A stretch of DNA of 64,000 nucleotides from CBDFLD01 sp965249005 (GTDB lineage: Bacteria; Acidobacteriota; UBA6911), in assembly GCA_965249005.1 (NCBI GenBank), contig CBDFLD010000012.1, positions 124,001 to 188,000 of the forward strand, in the 5' to 3' direction. The notes beneath the pieces were generated by a model. That model had not been told where the DNA came from and did not search any database. It was given only the letters and a program-made list of their open reading frames with translations. Each line of letters begins with the position of its first letter. Within the stretch, counting starts at the first letter, position 1. The translations under genes were made by a program, and so were the position numbers. Positions 9,055 to 18,065 of the stretch are shown one piece after another.

Positions 9055-10272
9055 TCAACCAGACCTGCGGATGATTCGGCCCAGTCGACGGATTCCTTCA
9101 GCGATTCGGTCTTCGTTGAGTACGCTGAAGGACAGACGGATCTGGTTCGCGCCTTGTTCGGAGTTGCTGCCGTCGCCCGCATAGAACATCGCACCCGCGA
9201 CGAAAGCCACGTTTTCCTCCTTCAGAGCACGCTCCAACAACAGCGCGCTGTCGATAGCTTCCGGAAGCGTAGCCCAGGAGTAGAATCCTCCCCCAGGTCT
9301 TGTCCAACTGACGCCCGAGGGCATCTCCTCGGCCATGCTTGCGAGGCAACGGTCCCTCTTGCGTCGGTAATGCCCAATCGAATTTTCTACTTGCTCTCCG
9401 ATCACGCCACGCTTGCCGCAAGCATACACGATGCGCTGCGCCAGGGAGCTCGAGCACTGATCGGTACCGAGCTTCGCCAAACAGCATCTACTGATCACTT
9501 CCGCGCTGCCGCAGAGCCAGCCGAGCCGTACACCAGGACCAAAGATCTTGGAAAAAGTATGAACGAACAGCACTCCCTCGGAATTCAGCTGAAACAGCGA
9601 CGGCAACTTCTCGCCGTCATATCGCAACTCGGAGTAGGCTGCATCTTCCACGATCGGAATCTCACGCATGGCCGCGAGTTCGACCAGTCTCTTGCGCCGG
9701 TCCGCCGACAAGGTCAAACCCGTAGGGTTCTGGAACGACGGAATCGTGTAGATGAATTTCGGCAACATATTCTCGTTGGCCAGATGTTGCAACCGCTCTT
9801 CAAGTGCGTCGATGATCATCCCATCTTCATCCATCGGGATTCCGATTGGCCGCGCTTCGTAGCTACGCATCGTATGCAGCGCGGTCAAATAGGTTGGTGC
9901 TTCAACCAAAACATGATCCCCTCGATCCAATAGCACCTTGCAAACAAGATCGAGTCCTTGTATCCCCCCCGTCGTGATCATGACCTGATCACGCTCGATC
10001 CCAACTCCTTCCACCTGCAACATGCGCTCGGCGAGCCAGTCCCGGAGCTTCGTGTAGCCCGGATTGGGACTGTACTGCAACGCTTCCCTGGCCTCATGCT
10101 CGAAAACCGCATCGGTGGCGTCCTTCATGCGCTCCAGCAGAAACGCCTCCGGATCGGGCAGTCCTCCGGCAAAGGAGATCACTTCGGGACGTTCTGCAAG
10201 TTCAAGAACGGCCGTGACCGGCGATTCTGTCACGCTCTTGAAGCGATGCGCATAGTACTTCAGCCAATCCAT
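9055..10272 (-). CDS. PLP-dependent aminotransferase, fold type I (2-aminoadipate/MocR-like)
   Basis: 405 residues, complete. Fold-type-I aminotransferase signatures: ISFAGGLPDPEAF near residue 32, TTGGIQGLDL at 100-109, PSFQNPTGLTL at 178-188, the PLP-binding HTFSKIFGPGVRLGW with Lys242, and C-terminal Arg in QIRLSFS. The N-terminal helix plus SFAGGLPDPE is typical of the LysN/2-aminoadipate and aromatic aminotransferase group without a DNA-binding domain. Substrate cannot be set from sequence. It is monocistronic and convergent with the Spy-like gene. Confidence 0.9.
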   Translation of the reverse strand: MDWLKYYAHRFKSVTESPVTAVLELAERPEVISFAGGLPDPEAFLLERMKDATDAVFEHEAREALQYSPNPGYTKLRDWLAERMLQVEGVGIERDQVMITTGGIQGLDLVCKVLLDRGDHVLVEAPTYLTALHTMRSYEARPIGIPMDEDGMIIDALEERLQHLANENMLPKFIYTIPSFQNPTGLTLSADRRKRLVELAAMREIPIVEDAAYSELRYDGEKLPSLFQLNSEGVLFVHTFSKIFGPGVRLGWLCGSAEVISRCCLAKLGTDQCSSSLAQRIVYACGKRGVIGEQVENSIGHYRRKRDRCLASMAEEMPSGVSWTRPGGGFYSWATLPEAIDSALLLERALKEENVAFVAGAMFYAGDGSNSEQGANQIRLSFSVLNEDRIAEGIRRLGRIIRRSG

Positions 10273-10485
10273 CTGGGTCCTTTCGTTTTCTAGTTGCTAT
10301 TGCAGTCGCTGTTGAAACGGGGCACGGCTTCGATGTGATGTCTTGCGGAGACGTCTACGTTACGAAAGCGTGCATCGCTCTCAAAGTCTAGCGACAACTT
10401 CCAATGCGCAGCACGCATGGCCAAGGTTGGGACTGCGGTCCGTCTTCCGTTCCACGCGCTTGTGGCAACAAAGGCGGCTCCGGCG

Positions 10486-11910
10486 TCAAGCAAAGGCCTC
10501 GTCAAACACACGACCGCCGTTGATCGTGGGACGTTCGAACCGGCCGCTATGCAGGTAGGTCAATGCCTTGTGGTTTAGGCCGAGCAGATGCAAGATCGTC
10601 GCGTGAATGTCGTGCACATGGCAGGGTTTGTCCACGGCACGCAGCCCGATTTCGTCCGTCCTGCCAATGGCTTGTCCACCCCGGATGCCACCTCCCGCCA
10701 TCCAAGTCGTGAAGCCCCACGGGTTGTGGTCGCGGCCGTCCCCTTTTTCGTTGAACGGTGTGCGGCCGAACTCCCCTCCCCACACCACCAGAGTACTGTC
10801 GAGAAGGCCACGGCTCTTGAGATCCGCTAGCAAACCAGCGATCGGCTTGTCGGAGGACTTACACATCTTCGAGTGATTTCCCTCCACGTCGGTGTGCGCG
10901 TCCCAGCCGCTGCCGGAATAGAGCTGCACAAAGCGCACGCCTCGTTCCACTAGCCGGCGCGCGAGCAAACAGTTTCTGCCGAACTGCGTTGTTGCCTCAT
11001 CATCCAACCCGTAGAGCCTTCGTGTCGCCTCGGTCTCGGTCGACAGATCGACTGCCTCCGGGGCAGCCGATTGCATCCGATAGGCCAACTCGTAAGAATC
11101 AAGGCGCGCTGCGAGCTCGGTGTCTTCCTCATTGCCGGTCGCAAAAGACTCGTTCAGCTTTTTCACGAAATCCAGCTTGCTGCGTTGTTGCCGGTCACTA
11201 ATCCCGTCGGGTGGAGCAAGGTGAAAGATGGGAGAACCTTCACGGCGAAGGTGGGTGCCCTGATGCACGGCCGGCAAGAAACCGGAACTCCAGTTTTTGG
11301 ACCCCCCCAGAACTTCCCGCCCGTCCGTCATGATGACAAACGCCGGGAGGTTCTCGTTGGCACTCCCGAGTCCATACGTCGTCCACGCCCCCAGCGAGGG
11401 CCGGCCGGCCAGGATCGAACCGGTATTCATCTGGCAGACGGAACCGACATGATTGAGGCCATCGGCCTGGCAAGAATGAATAAAGGCAATGTCGTCGACA
11501 TGCTGCGCCACATGGGGATACCAATCTGAAACCCACTGCCCGCTTTCCCCGTAGCGCTTCCACGACCGCTTCGACGGCATCAATGTGTTGTTTGCGGTAC
11601 CCATCGCGGTGATCGGCCGTCCGAAAGAAGCCGGCATGGGCTGCCCTGCCAGGCGCTCGAGCGCAGCCTTCGGAACGAACAGGTCAAGCTGGCTGGGCCC
11701 ACCCTCCATGAAGAGCCAGATGACCGATTTGGCCCTGGGAGCGTGATGCGCGTTCTGGGGGAGACCGCTCCTATCCACTTTCAGCAGAGGGGAGGCACAC
11801 CCGTCCCTGTGCTGCAAATAAGCCAGCGCCATTGCGCCAAACCCATTCCCTGCCCGAGCCAAGAACTCGCGGCGGGAGCGCCTCTGTATGTCGTTCCACT
11901 GCGTTCTCAT
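10486..11910 (-). CDS. DUF1501 Tat-exported protein (sulfatase-like)
   Basis: 474 residues from ATG 11910, chosen over a TTG at 11946 because the Tat motif RRSRREFLARAGNGFGAMAL then falls near the N-terminus. Family motifs are SVIWLFMEGGPSQLDLFVPK, a CQADGLNHVGS segment and LVVWGGEFGRTPFNEKGDGRDHNP. DUF1501 proteins resemble alkaline-phosphatase/sulfatase folds and are almost always paired with a DUF1549/DUF1553 protein, as here (upstream gene ends 52 bp before this start). The pair is common in Planctomycetes, Verrucomicrobia and Acidobacteria, and is thought to act on complex organic matter in the periplasm; the reaction is not known. Confidence 0.9.
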   Translation of the reverse strand: MRTQWNDIQRRSRREFLARAGNGFGAMALAYLQHRDGCASPLLKVDRSGLPQNAHHAPRAKSVIWLFMEGGPSQLDLFVPKAALERLAGQPMPASFGRPITAMGTANNTLMPSKRSWKRYGESGQWVSDWYPHVAQHVDDIAFIHSCQADGLNHVGSVCQMNTGSILAGRPSLGAWTTYGLGSANENLPAFVIMTDGREVLGGSKNWSSGFLPAVHQGTHLRREGSPIFHLAPPDGISDRQQRSKLDFVKKLNESFATGNEEDTELAARLDSYELAYRMQSAAPEAVDLSTETEATRRLYGLDDEATTQFGRNCLLARRLVERGVRFVQLYSGSGWDAHTDVEGNHSKMCKSSDKPIAGLLADLKSRGLLDSTLVVWGGEFGRTPFNEKGDGRDHNPWGFTTWMAGGGIRGGQAIGRTDEIGLRAVDKPCHVHDIHATILHLLGLNHKALTYLHSGRFERPTINGGRVFDEAFA

Positions 11911-11961
11911 CGCTGTCTCAAAACAAGGTTCGTCTTTATTTCCCAAAGCACCGGAACCGAG

Positions 11962-14238
11962 CTAGTTCAGATATACGAACTCGCTCGAGTTTAGCATCAT
12001 GTGGCAAAAGTCCACCAGCACCGCCGCATCCACCGGATCGAACCCGTAGGGACGCATGGTGGGCAAGACCAACTCATGCCCCGCCGCCAATTGGTCCGCA
12101 ATAATGCCGGTGTGGCGCGCGAAAAAGTCGTGGGCAGTGTCCCGCTCACCATCGTCCGGCCCTCGAGAATAGGCAAGACGGTAGGCTGTTTCGATCTGTG
12201 CGTCGCGCTCCGGGCCGGCTGAAAAAAGAACCCGGGCGGCAAAGCCCTGCGCCCATTCCAGGACCAACTCGCTGTTTAACAGAAACAGTGATTGCAGCGG
12301 GCTGGTGGTCGAGGAGCGTCGCGGGCAGCTCTCGTGTGTGTCGGGCATGTCGAAGGTCTCAAACATCGGATAACGCGTGTTGCGACGCACGAAGACGTAG
12401 ATGCTTCGCCGTCGGCGCTCCACCGGATCGCTGGTTACCTTCCACCCGCCCCGGGTTACCATCCCAGGAGGGAGCGGAGGAAAAACACTCGGCCCACCCA
12501 TCTTCGGGTTCAAAAGACCGGAGACCGCAAGCGCCGCGTCACGGATGATCTCTCCTTCCAACCGACGCCGTGGGAAGCGCCACAGAAGCTTGTTCTCCGG
12601 GTCAGCCGTCGCTGCGGACGTGCGGTGTCGAGAAGACTGCTGGTAGGTACTGGAGTTCATTACGATCCGATGCATTTCCTTGAGACTCCAGCCACTACTG
12701 ATGAGCCGTGTCGCCAGCCAGTCCAGTAACTCCGGGTGGCTGGGGAGGTCTCCGGACAGGCCAAAGTTGCTCGTGGTACCGACGATGCCCCGGCCAAAGT
12801 GATAGTGCCAGAGTCGATTGACGATAACTCGAGCGGTGAGGGGATTCTCCGGAGCCGCCAGCCAGTCGGCCAGCGCCGTCCGCCGACCCGTGGACTCGAT
12901 TCTTTCTGGGGCAATGATCGTTGCCGGACCTGGATCCAACATCGAGAGGAAACCCGGCAGGACCTCCTGTTGGGGCGCATCGTAGGCCCCTCCGGAAAGT
13001 ATGTAGGTCTTTGGCGCCCGGCGGCCTCCATCCGTCATTCCAATCCCGACGGGAACCTCTCCAGGGTGCAGGTCGGCATACTGGTCTAGGTTGGACTTCA
13101 GTTCCTTCCAGCGCTTCTTCTCGTCCTCCTTGAGACCCTTGACCACGGCCTTTATCGATGCCCTGGAGATATGGGAGTCGGGGTCAAGAAACGGCTTGAC
13201 CTTGTAGTACATGAGCCGCTGATAGGGAGACCGTTGCTCGGGAGATGTCAAAATCGCGTCCCGTATCTCAGCCGGGTACTTCTCGACGAATTCGTCGGTG
13301 AGCTTCTTGCGAGCCGGTTCTTCGATTGCCCGCATTTCCTGCCGGATGCCGGCAGTCTTTTCGTTCCACTGAGCCCACCGCTGCTGGCGTTTCTCCGCCG
13401 CTTTTTCCGGCAGGAGCACGAATCCGTCTTCCGCCCGCACGTTTGCGAAAAAGGCCTGCAACCGGTAGTAGTCCGATTGCAGAATGGGGTCGAACTTGTG
13501 GTCATGGCAACGGGCACAGCCGTACGTCAGCCCCATGAAGACCGAACCGACCGTGGTCGTAATGTCGTGCAGGATCTCCTGCCGGCGCTGCATCAGGTTA
13601 CGGGCATTGTCTTCGTCGGGGTAGTGTCTGTTGAAACCGGTGGCAACGAACGCCTCCAGGTCGTTCGGCCATATTTCGTCCCCGGCGATCTGTTCCCGGA
13701 TGAATCGGTCGTAGGGCTTGTCGCTGTTGAGCGATTCGATCACGTAGTCTCGGTAGCGCCATGCATTGGGGCGAGTCTGATCGCTCTTGAAACCCTCGCT
13801 GTCGGCGTAGCGGGCCAGATCGAGCCAGTGTCTCGCCCAGCGTTCGCCGTAATGGCGAGACGCCAGTAGCTCATCGACCACGCGTTCGAACGCATCCGCG
13901 GACCGATCCGAAACGAACGCTTTCACTTGTTCCGCCGAAGGCGGCAAACCGATCAAGTCCAGGTATGCCCTGCGAATAAGTGTGGTCTTGCGGGCGCGAG
14001 GAGAGGGGGTCACGTTCTTGGCCTCGAGCCTGGCCAGAACAAAGGCATCCACCGGGTTCCGGACCCAGGCGGAATCGCGCACTGCGGGAACCGAATAGGC
14101 CTGGCGCTGCTGGAATGCCCAGTGTTTCAACTGGTAAGAGGTGAATCGGTCCGTCGGAGCCTTATCGGATACACCGGTGACCGCGATCGGACCCAGCAAG
14201 ATGGCCAGAAAAGACGTGACTAGAATTTTGAGCGGCAC
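11962..14238 (-). CDS. DUF1549/DUF1553 exported protein with cytochrome-like CxxCH
   Basis: 758 residues. Signal peptide at 1-21, then a DUF1549 domain (WVRNPVDAFVLARLE, RRAYLDLIGLPPSAEQV, RHYGERWARHWLDLARYADS), a single CARCH heme-type motif at 241-245 followed by DHKFDPI, and a C-terminal DUF1553 domain (NPLTARVIVNRLWHYHFGRG, RRRSIYVFVRRN, LQSLFLLNS, SSEFVYLN). It is shorter than relatives that carry an extra N-terminal cytochrome domain. First gene of the pair with the DUF1501 protein. Exact role is unknown. Confidence 0.9.
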   Translation of the reverse strand: MPLKILVTSFLAILLGPIAVTGVSDKAPTDRFTSYQLKHWAFQQRQAYSVPAVRDSAWVRNPVDAFVLARLEAKNVTPSPRARKTTLIRRAYLDLIGLPPSAEQVKAFVSDRSADAFERVVDELLASRHYGERWARHWLDLARYADSEGFKSDQTRPNAWRYRDYVIESLNSDKPYDRFIREQIAGDEIWPNDLEAFVATGFNRHYPDEDNARNLMQRRQEILHDITTTVGSVFMGLTYGCARCHDHKFDPILQSDYYRLQAFFANVRAEDGFVLLPEKAAEKRQQRWAQWNEKTAGIRQEMRAIEEPARKKLTDEFVEKYPAEIRDAILTSPEQRSPYQRLMYYKVKPFLDPDSHISRASIKAVVKGLKEDEKKRWKELKSNLDQYADLHPGEVPVGIGMTDGGRRAPKTYILSGGAYDAPQQEVLPGFLSMLDPGPATIIAPERIESTGRRTALADWLAAPENPLTARVIVNRLWHYHFGRGIVGTTSNFGLSGDLPSHPELLDWLATRLISSGWSLKEMHRIVMNSSTYQQSSRHRTSAATADPENKLLWRFPRRRLEGEIIRDAALAVSGLLNPKMGGPSVFPPLPPGMVTRGGWKVTSDPVERRRRSIYVFVRRNTRYPMFETFDMPDTHESCPRRSSTTSPLQSLFLLNSELVLEWAQGFAARVLFSAGPERDAQIETAYRLAYSRGPDDGERDTAHDFFARHTGIIADQLAAGHELVLPTMRPYGFDPVDAAVLVDFCHMMLNSSEFVYLN

Positions 14239-14444
14239 CTTACCTCCGTGACTCGAAGGCTGTCTGCGCTATTCTCTCCTAAATCAACACCAGCTTGAAG
14301 CACAAAAGTGCCTCGAACCCGTGCAAAAGCCTGTGCTAGAGTATCCTGGATTCCTCCATAGAGTCGGGAATAGGCGGATGTTACCGGCGATTGTTGCTGA
14401 TTATGCGAGCACCCTGGGGTCCGTCCACTGGGGTGAAAAGAAAG

Positions 14445-15551
14445 ATGGAAACAACAATCTTGCTGATCGGTCTGGTCTTGGCGTACGCAAACGGTGCCAA
14501 TGATAACTTCAAGGGAGTGGCCACCCTGTTTGGAAGCGGAACCATGAGCTACAGGGGCGCGCTAGCCTGGGCGACCGCCACGACCTTGCTCGGTTCGTTG
14601 TTTTCGGTCGCACTCGCCCACCGATTGCTCGAGCGTTTCACGGGCAAAGGAATCGTTTCGGAAAATCTCGCGGCTGAACCTGTATTTGTCGCTGCGGTCG
14701 CCGTGGGCGCCGGCTTGACGGTTCTTCTAGCAACCTGGATCGGGATGCCGATCTCCACTACCCACAGCTTGGTCGGTGCCCTGGCGGGTGCGGCCATCGC
14801 TGCCGAGTCTCAGGTGCTCTGGCCGATCATGATGACGACTTTTTTCCTGCCGCTACTTGTGAGCCCTCTCCTTGCCATCCTGGGGGCGGCGGCGCTGTAC
14901 CCAGTCTTACGGTGGCTCCGAGTCTCCCTTGGCATCGGCAAGGAGACCTGCCTGTGCGTGGGATCCGAGACGGTGGAACTCGTGACCGATCTCACGCCTG
15001 CGCTCGCAGCGAAACGAGCCAGCCAACTCACCACCACACTGGGATCTCCGGTAACCTGCCAGGAAAAATACACCGGTTACTTCCTGGGGGTGAACTGCAG
15101 TCGATTCCTCGATGGGTTACACGGCCTCTCCGCAGGCCTGGTGAGCTTCGCGCGAGGTTTGAACGATACCCCCAAGATCGCGGCGCTGCTTCTCGTTTCC
15201 GAGTTGAATGACCTCTCGGCCCTGGCGCTTTGCGGTGCCTTCATCGCACTGGGAGGAATTGTAAGTGCCCGCCGCGTGGCTCGCACGATGAGTCAACGTA
15301 TCACCACGATGAATGCCGGTCAGGGGTTCAGCGCAAACGTCGTGACCGGCTTCTTGGTTGTTTTCGCGAGTCGCTGGGGAGTTCCCGTCTCAACCACGCA
15401 CGTGAGTTGCGGCTCACTTTTCGGCCTCGGGGCCGTGACGCGACAGGCCCACTGGCGAATGATCACCACCCTTTTGACGGCATGGGTCACAACGCTTCCC
15501 GCGGCGGGATTGTTGAGTTGGCTGACGTTCCGGACCATGCATTTCCTATAG
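14445..15551 (+). CDS. PiT-family inorganic phosphate permease
   Basis: 368 residues from ATG 14445, the start of the first hydrophobic helix, preceded by AAAAGAAAG. The internal duplication typical of PiT proteins is visible: GANDNFKG near residue 17 and GLNDTPKI in the second half, each followed by an STTH motif (ISTTHSLVGA, VSTTHVSCGS). About 10 membrane segments. It should carry phosphate (with H+ or Na+) across the inner membrane. The next gene begins 10 bp downstream. Confidence 0.9.
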   Translation: METTILLIGLVLAYANGANDNFKGVATLFGSGTMSYRGALAWATATTLLGSLFSVALAHRLLERFTGKGIVSENLAAEPVFVAAVAVGAGLTVLLATWIGMPISTTHSLVGALAGAAIAAESQVLWPIMMTTFFLPLLVSPLLAILGAAALYPVLRWLRVSLGIGKETCLCVGSETVELVTDLTPALAAKRASQLTTTLGSPVTCQEKYTGYFLGVNCSRFLDGLHGLSAGLVSFARGLNDTPKIAALLLVSELNDLSALALCGAFIALGGIVSARRVARTMSQRITTMNAGQGFSANVVTGFLVVFASRWGVPVSTTHVSCGSLFGLGAVTRQAHWRMITTLLTAWVTTLPAAGLLSWLTFRTMHFL

Positions 15552-15560
15552 GTTGAGCAC

Positions 15561-16886
15561 ATGTCCGACCGGGAACAATCTATCAGCCCGTGCTTGCAGG
15601 ACAGGCAGGGGAGGAAAACGTTGGACCTTGCAAGACGCCGTTTCATCGGGACCGCACTCGGTGGCGCTTTTGCCGCGCTAACGAATGCGAGGGCCACTCA
15701 ACCCGACAAGGCAACGCACCGCAACAACAGAGCCGCTCACTACCGGGTGGAGTCCCGGAACGGACTTTGGTGGTGGGTCGATTCGGCGGGAGAGCTCGAA
15801 GTTTCCGTCGGAGTGAATCATGTCGAGCCGGTGCTGATGCTCGGTCCTTACAATCGAGCATCGACTCTCGAACGGTACGGTTCAGATTTCGTATTGGCGC
15901 GGGCACGAGAGGACACCGTAGAGGCGCAAGAAGGGCACACCGGAAATGACATCGAAGCGTGTGCGGTCGCCACCCTCGACTTCAACCCTCATGGTCTAGA
16001 ACTAGACACGGTGGTGCTGTTACAGGTGAGATTTGCGGAGGTGGACCGAGCCGCACTGCAGGAATTGGGCGTCAACATTTTCAGTACTGGAGCAACGAAC
16101 AGTATAGGGAGGATTTCCACAACTCAGTTTCCAACGGTGAGAGGCAATATTGATCTGAGCAGCGTCATTGGCGCGCCACTTGGGGGGTTCACAAGCCAAG
16201 TAACCCTGACCGAACTGTTGAACATTTTCGTTTTTCGTCCAGACTTGAACCTCGGGGTTGCGATAAAGGCGCTCGAGCAGAAGAGCCTGCTGCAGATCCT
16301 AGCAGAGCCGAATCTGATGGCTATAAGCGGGAAAGAGGCGAGCTTCTTAGCGGGGGGCGAATTTCCGTTTCCAGTTGTCCAGGGCGGGGCATCGGGACTT
16401 ACGGCGGTCACGATTCAGTTCAAGGAGTTTGGTGTCCGGTTGAGCTTCGTGGCGAACGTGACGGGAGACGGCACCATTCACCTCAAGGTAAGCCCTGAGG
16501 TGAGCGCGCTTGACTTTGCCAATGGTCTGACGATTTCCGGTTTTCTTGTTCCGGCGCTCTCGACCAGGAAGGTAGAGACAGAGGTGGAACTGCGCGACGG
16601 ACAGAGCTTTGCCATCGCCGGGCTAATTGACAAGCGGCTTACAGAGACAGTTCAGAAGGTGCCCGGCCTCGGGGATATTCCCATCCTTGGGAACTTGTTC
16701 AAGAGCCGCTCGATCAGCAAGACGAATAGCGAGTTATTGGTGATGGTGACGCCGCGTTTCGTAAAGCCATTGGATCCGAGTCAGTTGCCACCGGATCCGG
16801 ATCCCTCGAAGCCGTTTCTGGATAACAGAAAATTTGATGGGAAGAGTGGTGAGGCGATCCCCAATCGCGGTTCAACGCGACCCTAG
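15561..16886 (+). CDS. Chimeric ORF: agarase-like N-terminus fused to Tad/CpaC secretin
   Basis: 441 codons made of two unrelated parts. Residues 1-146 carry a Tat signal (ARRRFIGTALGGAFAALTNA) and the start of an agarase-like glycoside hydrolase (NGLWWWVDSAGELEVSVGVN, GPYNRASTLERYGSDF). From about residue 147 the sequence is the C-terminal part of a type II/IV pilus secretin: VVLLQVRFAEVDRAALQELG, and the family signature VPGLGDIPILGNLF near residue 368, ending LLVMVTPRFVKPL. The join falls at CTAG 15996-15999, with a second CTAG at 16002. The secretin has lost its signal peptide and N-terminal (BON/POTRA-like) domains. The missing hydrolase half is at 38757-39833 on the minus strand and continues this frame in phase. 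The product is unlikely to work as either protein. Confidence 0.85.
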   Translation: MSDREQSISPCLQDRQGRKTLDLARRRFIGTALGGAFAALTNARATQPDKATHRNNRAAHYRVESRNGLWWWVDSAGELEVSVGVNHVEPVLMLGPYNRASTLERYGSDFVLARAREDTVEAQEGHTGNDIEACAVATLDFNPHGLELDTVVLLQVRFAEVDRAALQELGVNIFSTGATNSIGRISTTQFPTVRGNIDLSSVIGAPLGGFTSQVTLTELLNIFVFRPDLNLGVAIKALEQKSLLQILAEPNLMAISGKEASFLAGGEFPFPVVQGGASGLTAVTIQFKEFGVRLSFVANVTGDGTIHLKVSPEVSALDFANGLTISGFLVPALSTRKVETEVELRDGQSFAIAGLIDKRLTETVQKVPGLGDIPILGNLFKSRSISKTNSELLVMVTPRFVKPLDPSQLPPDPDPSKPFLDNRKFDGKSGEAIPNRGSTRP

Positions 16887-16906
16887 CGTAATCTAAGGGG
16901 GTAGAT

Positions 16907-18043
16907 GTGAGTAGGTTGGAGAGCGGTTTTACCGTAGTCACGGTGGCAGGAACCCTAGTCTCGGTTCTTTCCTTTGTGGCGATGGCCGTGGATATGGGGG
17001 TCCTCTACAGTTCGAGAAGTGGAGCACAAAAAAGCGTGGACGCCGCCGCACTGGCAGGTGCGTTCACCTTTGTGACGAACCCGCTTTTCCCTCAGCCCGA
17101 CGCGGCGGTCGAGCACGCCGTCCAGACTGCAACCAGCAACTATATTTTGGGAAGTGCCATACAGGCCTCGGATCTCAGCGTAACGGTGGAAGTGGAGCAG
17201 CGAAAGGTGTACGTGGATTTGAACTACGCACAGCCGACGTACTTTGCTCGGATCCTGGGGTTGAACAGCGTTCCGATTTCTGTTCAGGCTGTGGCGCGAG
17301 CATCGGATAATTCTGCTTCAGCCGGATGCACGAAACCCTGGCTCATTCCAAACGCGATGCTTAGCGGTTCGGCTCCTTGCACGGCGTGTGGCCTTGGTGA
17401 GGTCTTGCTTGGTCCTGGAGAGGGTGATTCGGTGACAGCATGGGGGCAATCACAGGTGGGGCAGCAGTTCATGGTAAGGGCGGGCAATCCCGGCAGCGTA
17501 CTGGCTCCGAGAGAATTTTTCGCCATGCGCTTGAATGATTCACTAGGAGGAAACGATTACCAAACCAACATTACCACATGCTCGCCCCAAGTCGTCACCT
17601 GCCCTCAATCATATGAGATCGAACCTGGACAAATGATCGGAGCTACGACGTTGGGGGTCCAAGACCTTGTAACAATCTATGGATCGGTGTCTCCGGATGT
17701 GTGGCTTGGCGCTGGCCAATATCAACATCCGAATTCGACGGTCAGTAGCACAAGTCATCAATTGGTCACGGCGGCCATCTGGGATAGCTGTGACGGCAGC
17801 ATCGTCTGCACCGGCCCGTCTGCCCAACACAACCGCCTCAGATCCGGACAAACCTCTGTGCAGGCTATTGGGTTTGCGGTTTTCTTTATCGAGGGTGTGG
17901 GTGGAGGAGCTCTTCCGGGTACCTCGATCGATGTTGTTGTCCGATTGGTTGGACTCAGTCGGTGCGGCGATGGCGGCAATGTCAACCTGACTGAGCTCGG
18001 ACCCTATGGCTTTCCCGTGCGCCTGGGGCGCGTGGGCGATTGA
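16907..18043 (+). CDS. tadG: TadG-like pilus assembly protein
   Basis: 378 residues, GTG start at 16907. One N-terminal transmembrane segment (about 8-30) is followed by the DMGVLYSSRSGAQKSVDAAALAGA motif region of TadE/TadG-type proteins (Flp-pilus assembly), then a secreted domain with several Cys. The N-terminus is short, as usual for TadG. It sits 20 bp after the chimeric secretin and 22 bp before tadZ, in Tad operon order. It probably acts as a pseudopilin or assembly factor at the inner membrane. Confidence 0.8.
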   Translation: MSRLESGFTVVTVAGTLVSVLSFVAMAVDMGVLYSSRSGAQKSVDAAALAGAFTFVTNPLFPQPDAAVEHAVQTATSNYILGSAIQASDLSVTVEVEQRKVYVDLNYAQPTYFARILGLNSVPISVQAVARASDNSASAGCTKPWLIPNAMLSGSAPCTACGLGEVLLGPGEGDSVTAWGQSQVGQQFMVRAGNPGSVLAPREFFAMRLNDSLGGNDYQTNITTCSPQVVTCPQSYEIEPGQMIGATTLGVQDLVTIYGSVSPDVWLGAGQYQHPNSTVSSTSHQLVTAAIWDSCDGSIVCTGPSAQHNRLRSGQTSVQAIGFAVFFIEGVGGGALPGTSIDVVVRLVGLSRCGDGGNVNLTELGPYGFPVRLGRVGD

Positions 18044-18065
18044 GTGCTACGGGAGAAACCAGGAA

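Noticed and set aside
8944..9933. 329-codon ORF on the plus strand
   Set aside because: Antisense to the clear aminotransferase gene; no protein-like features.
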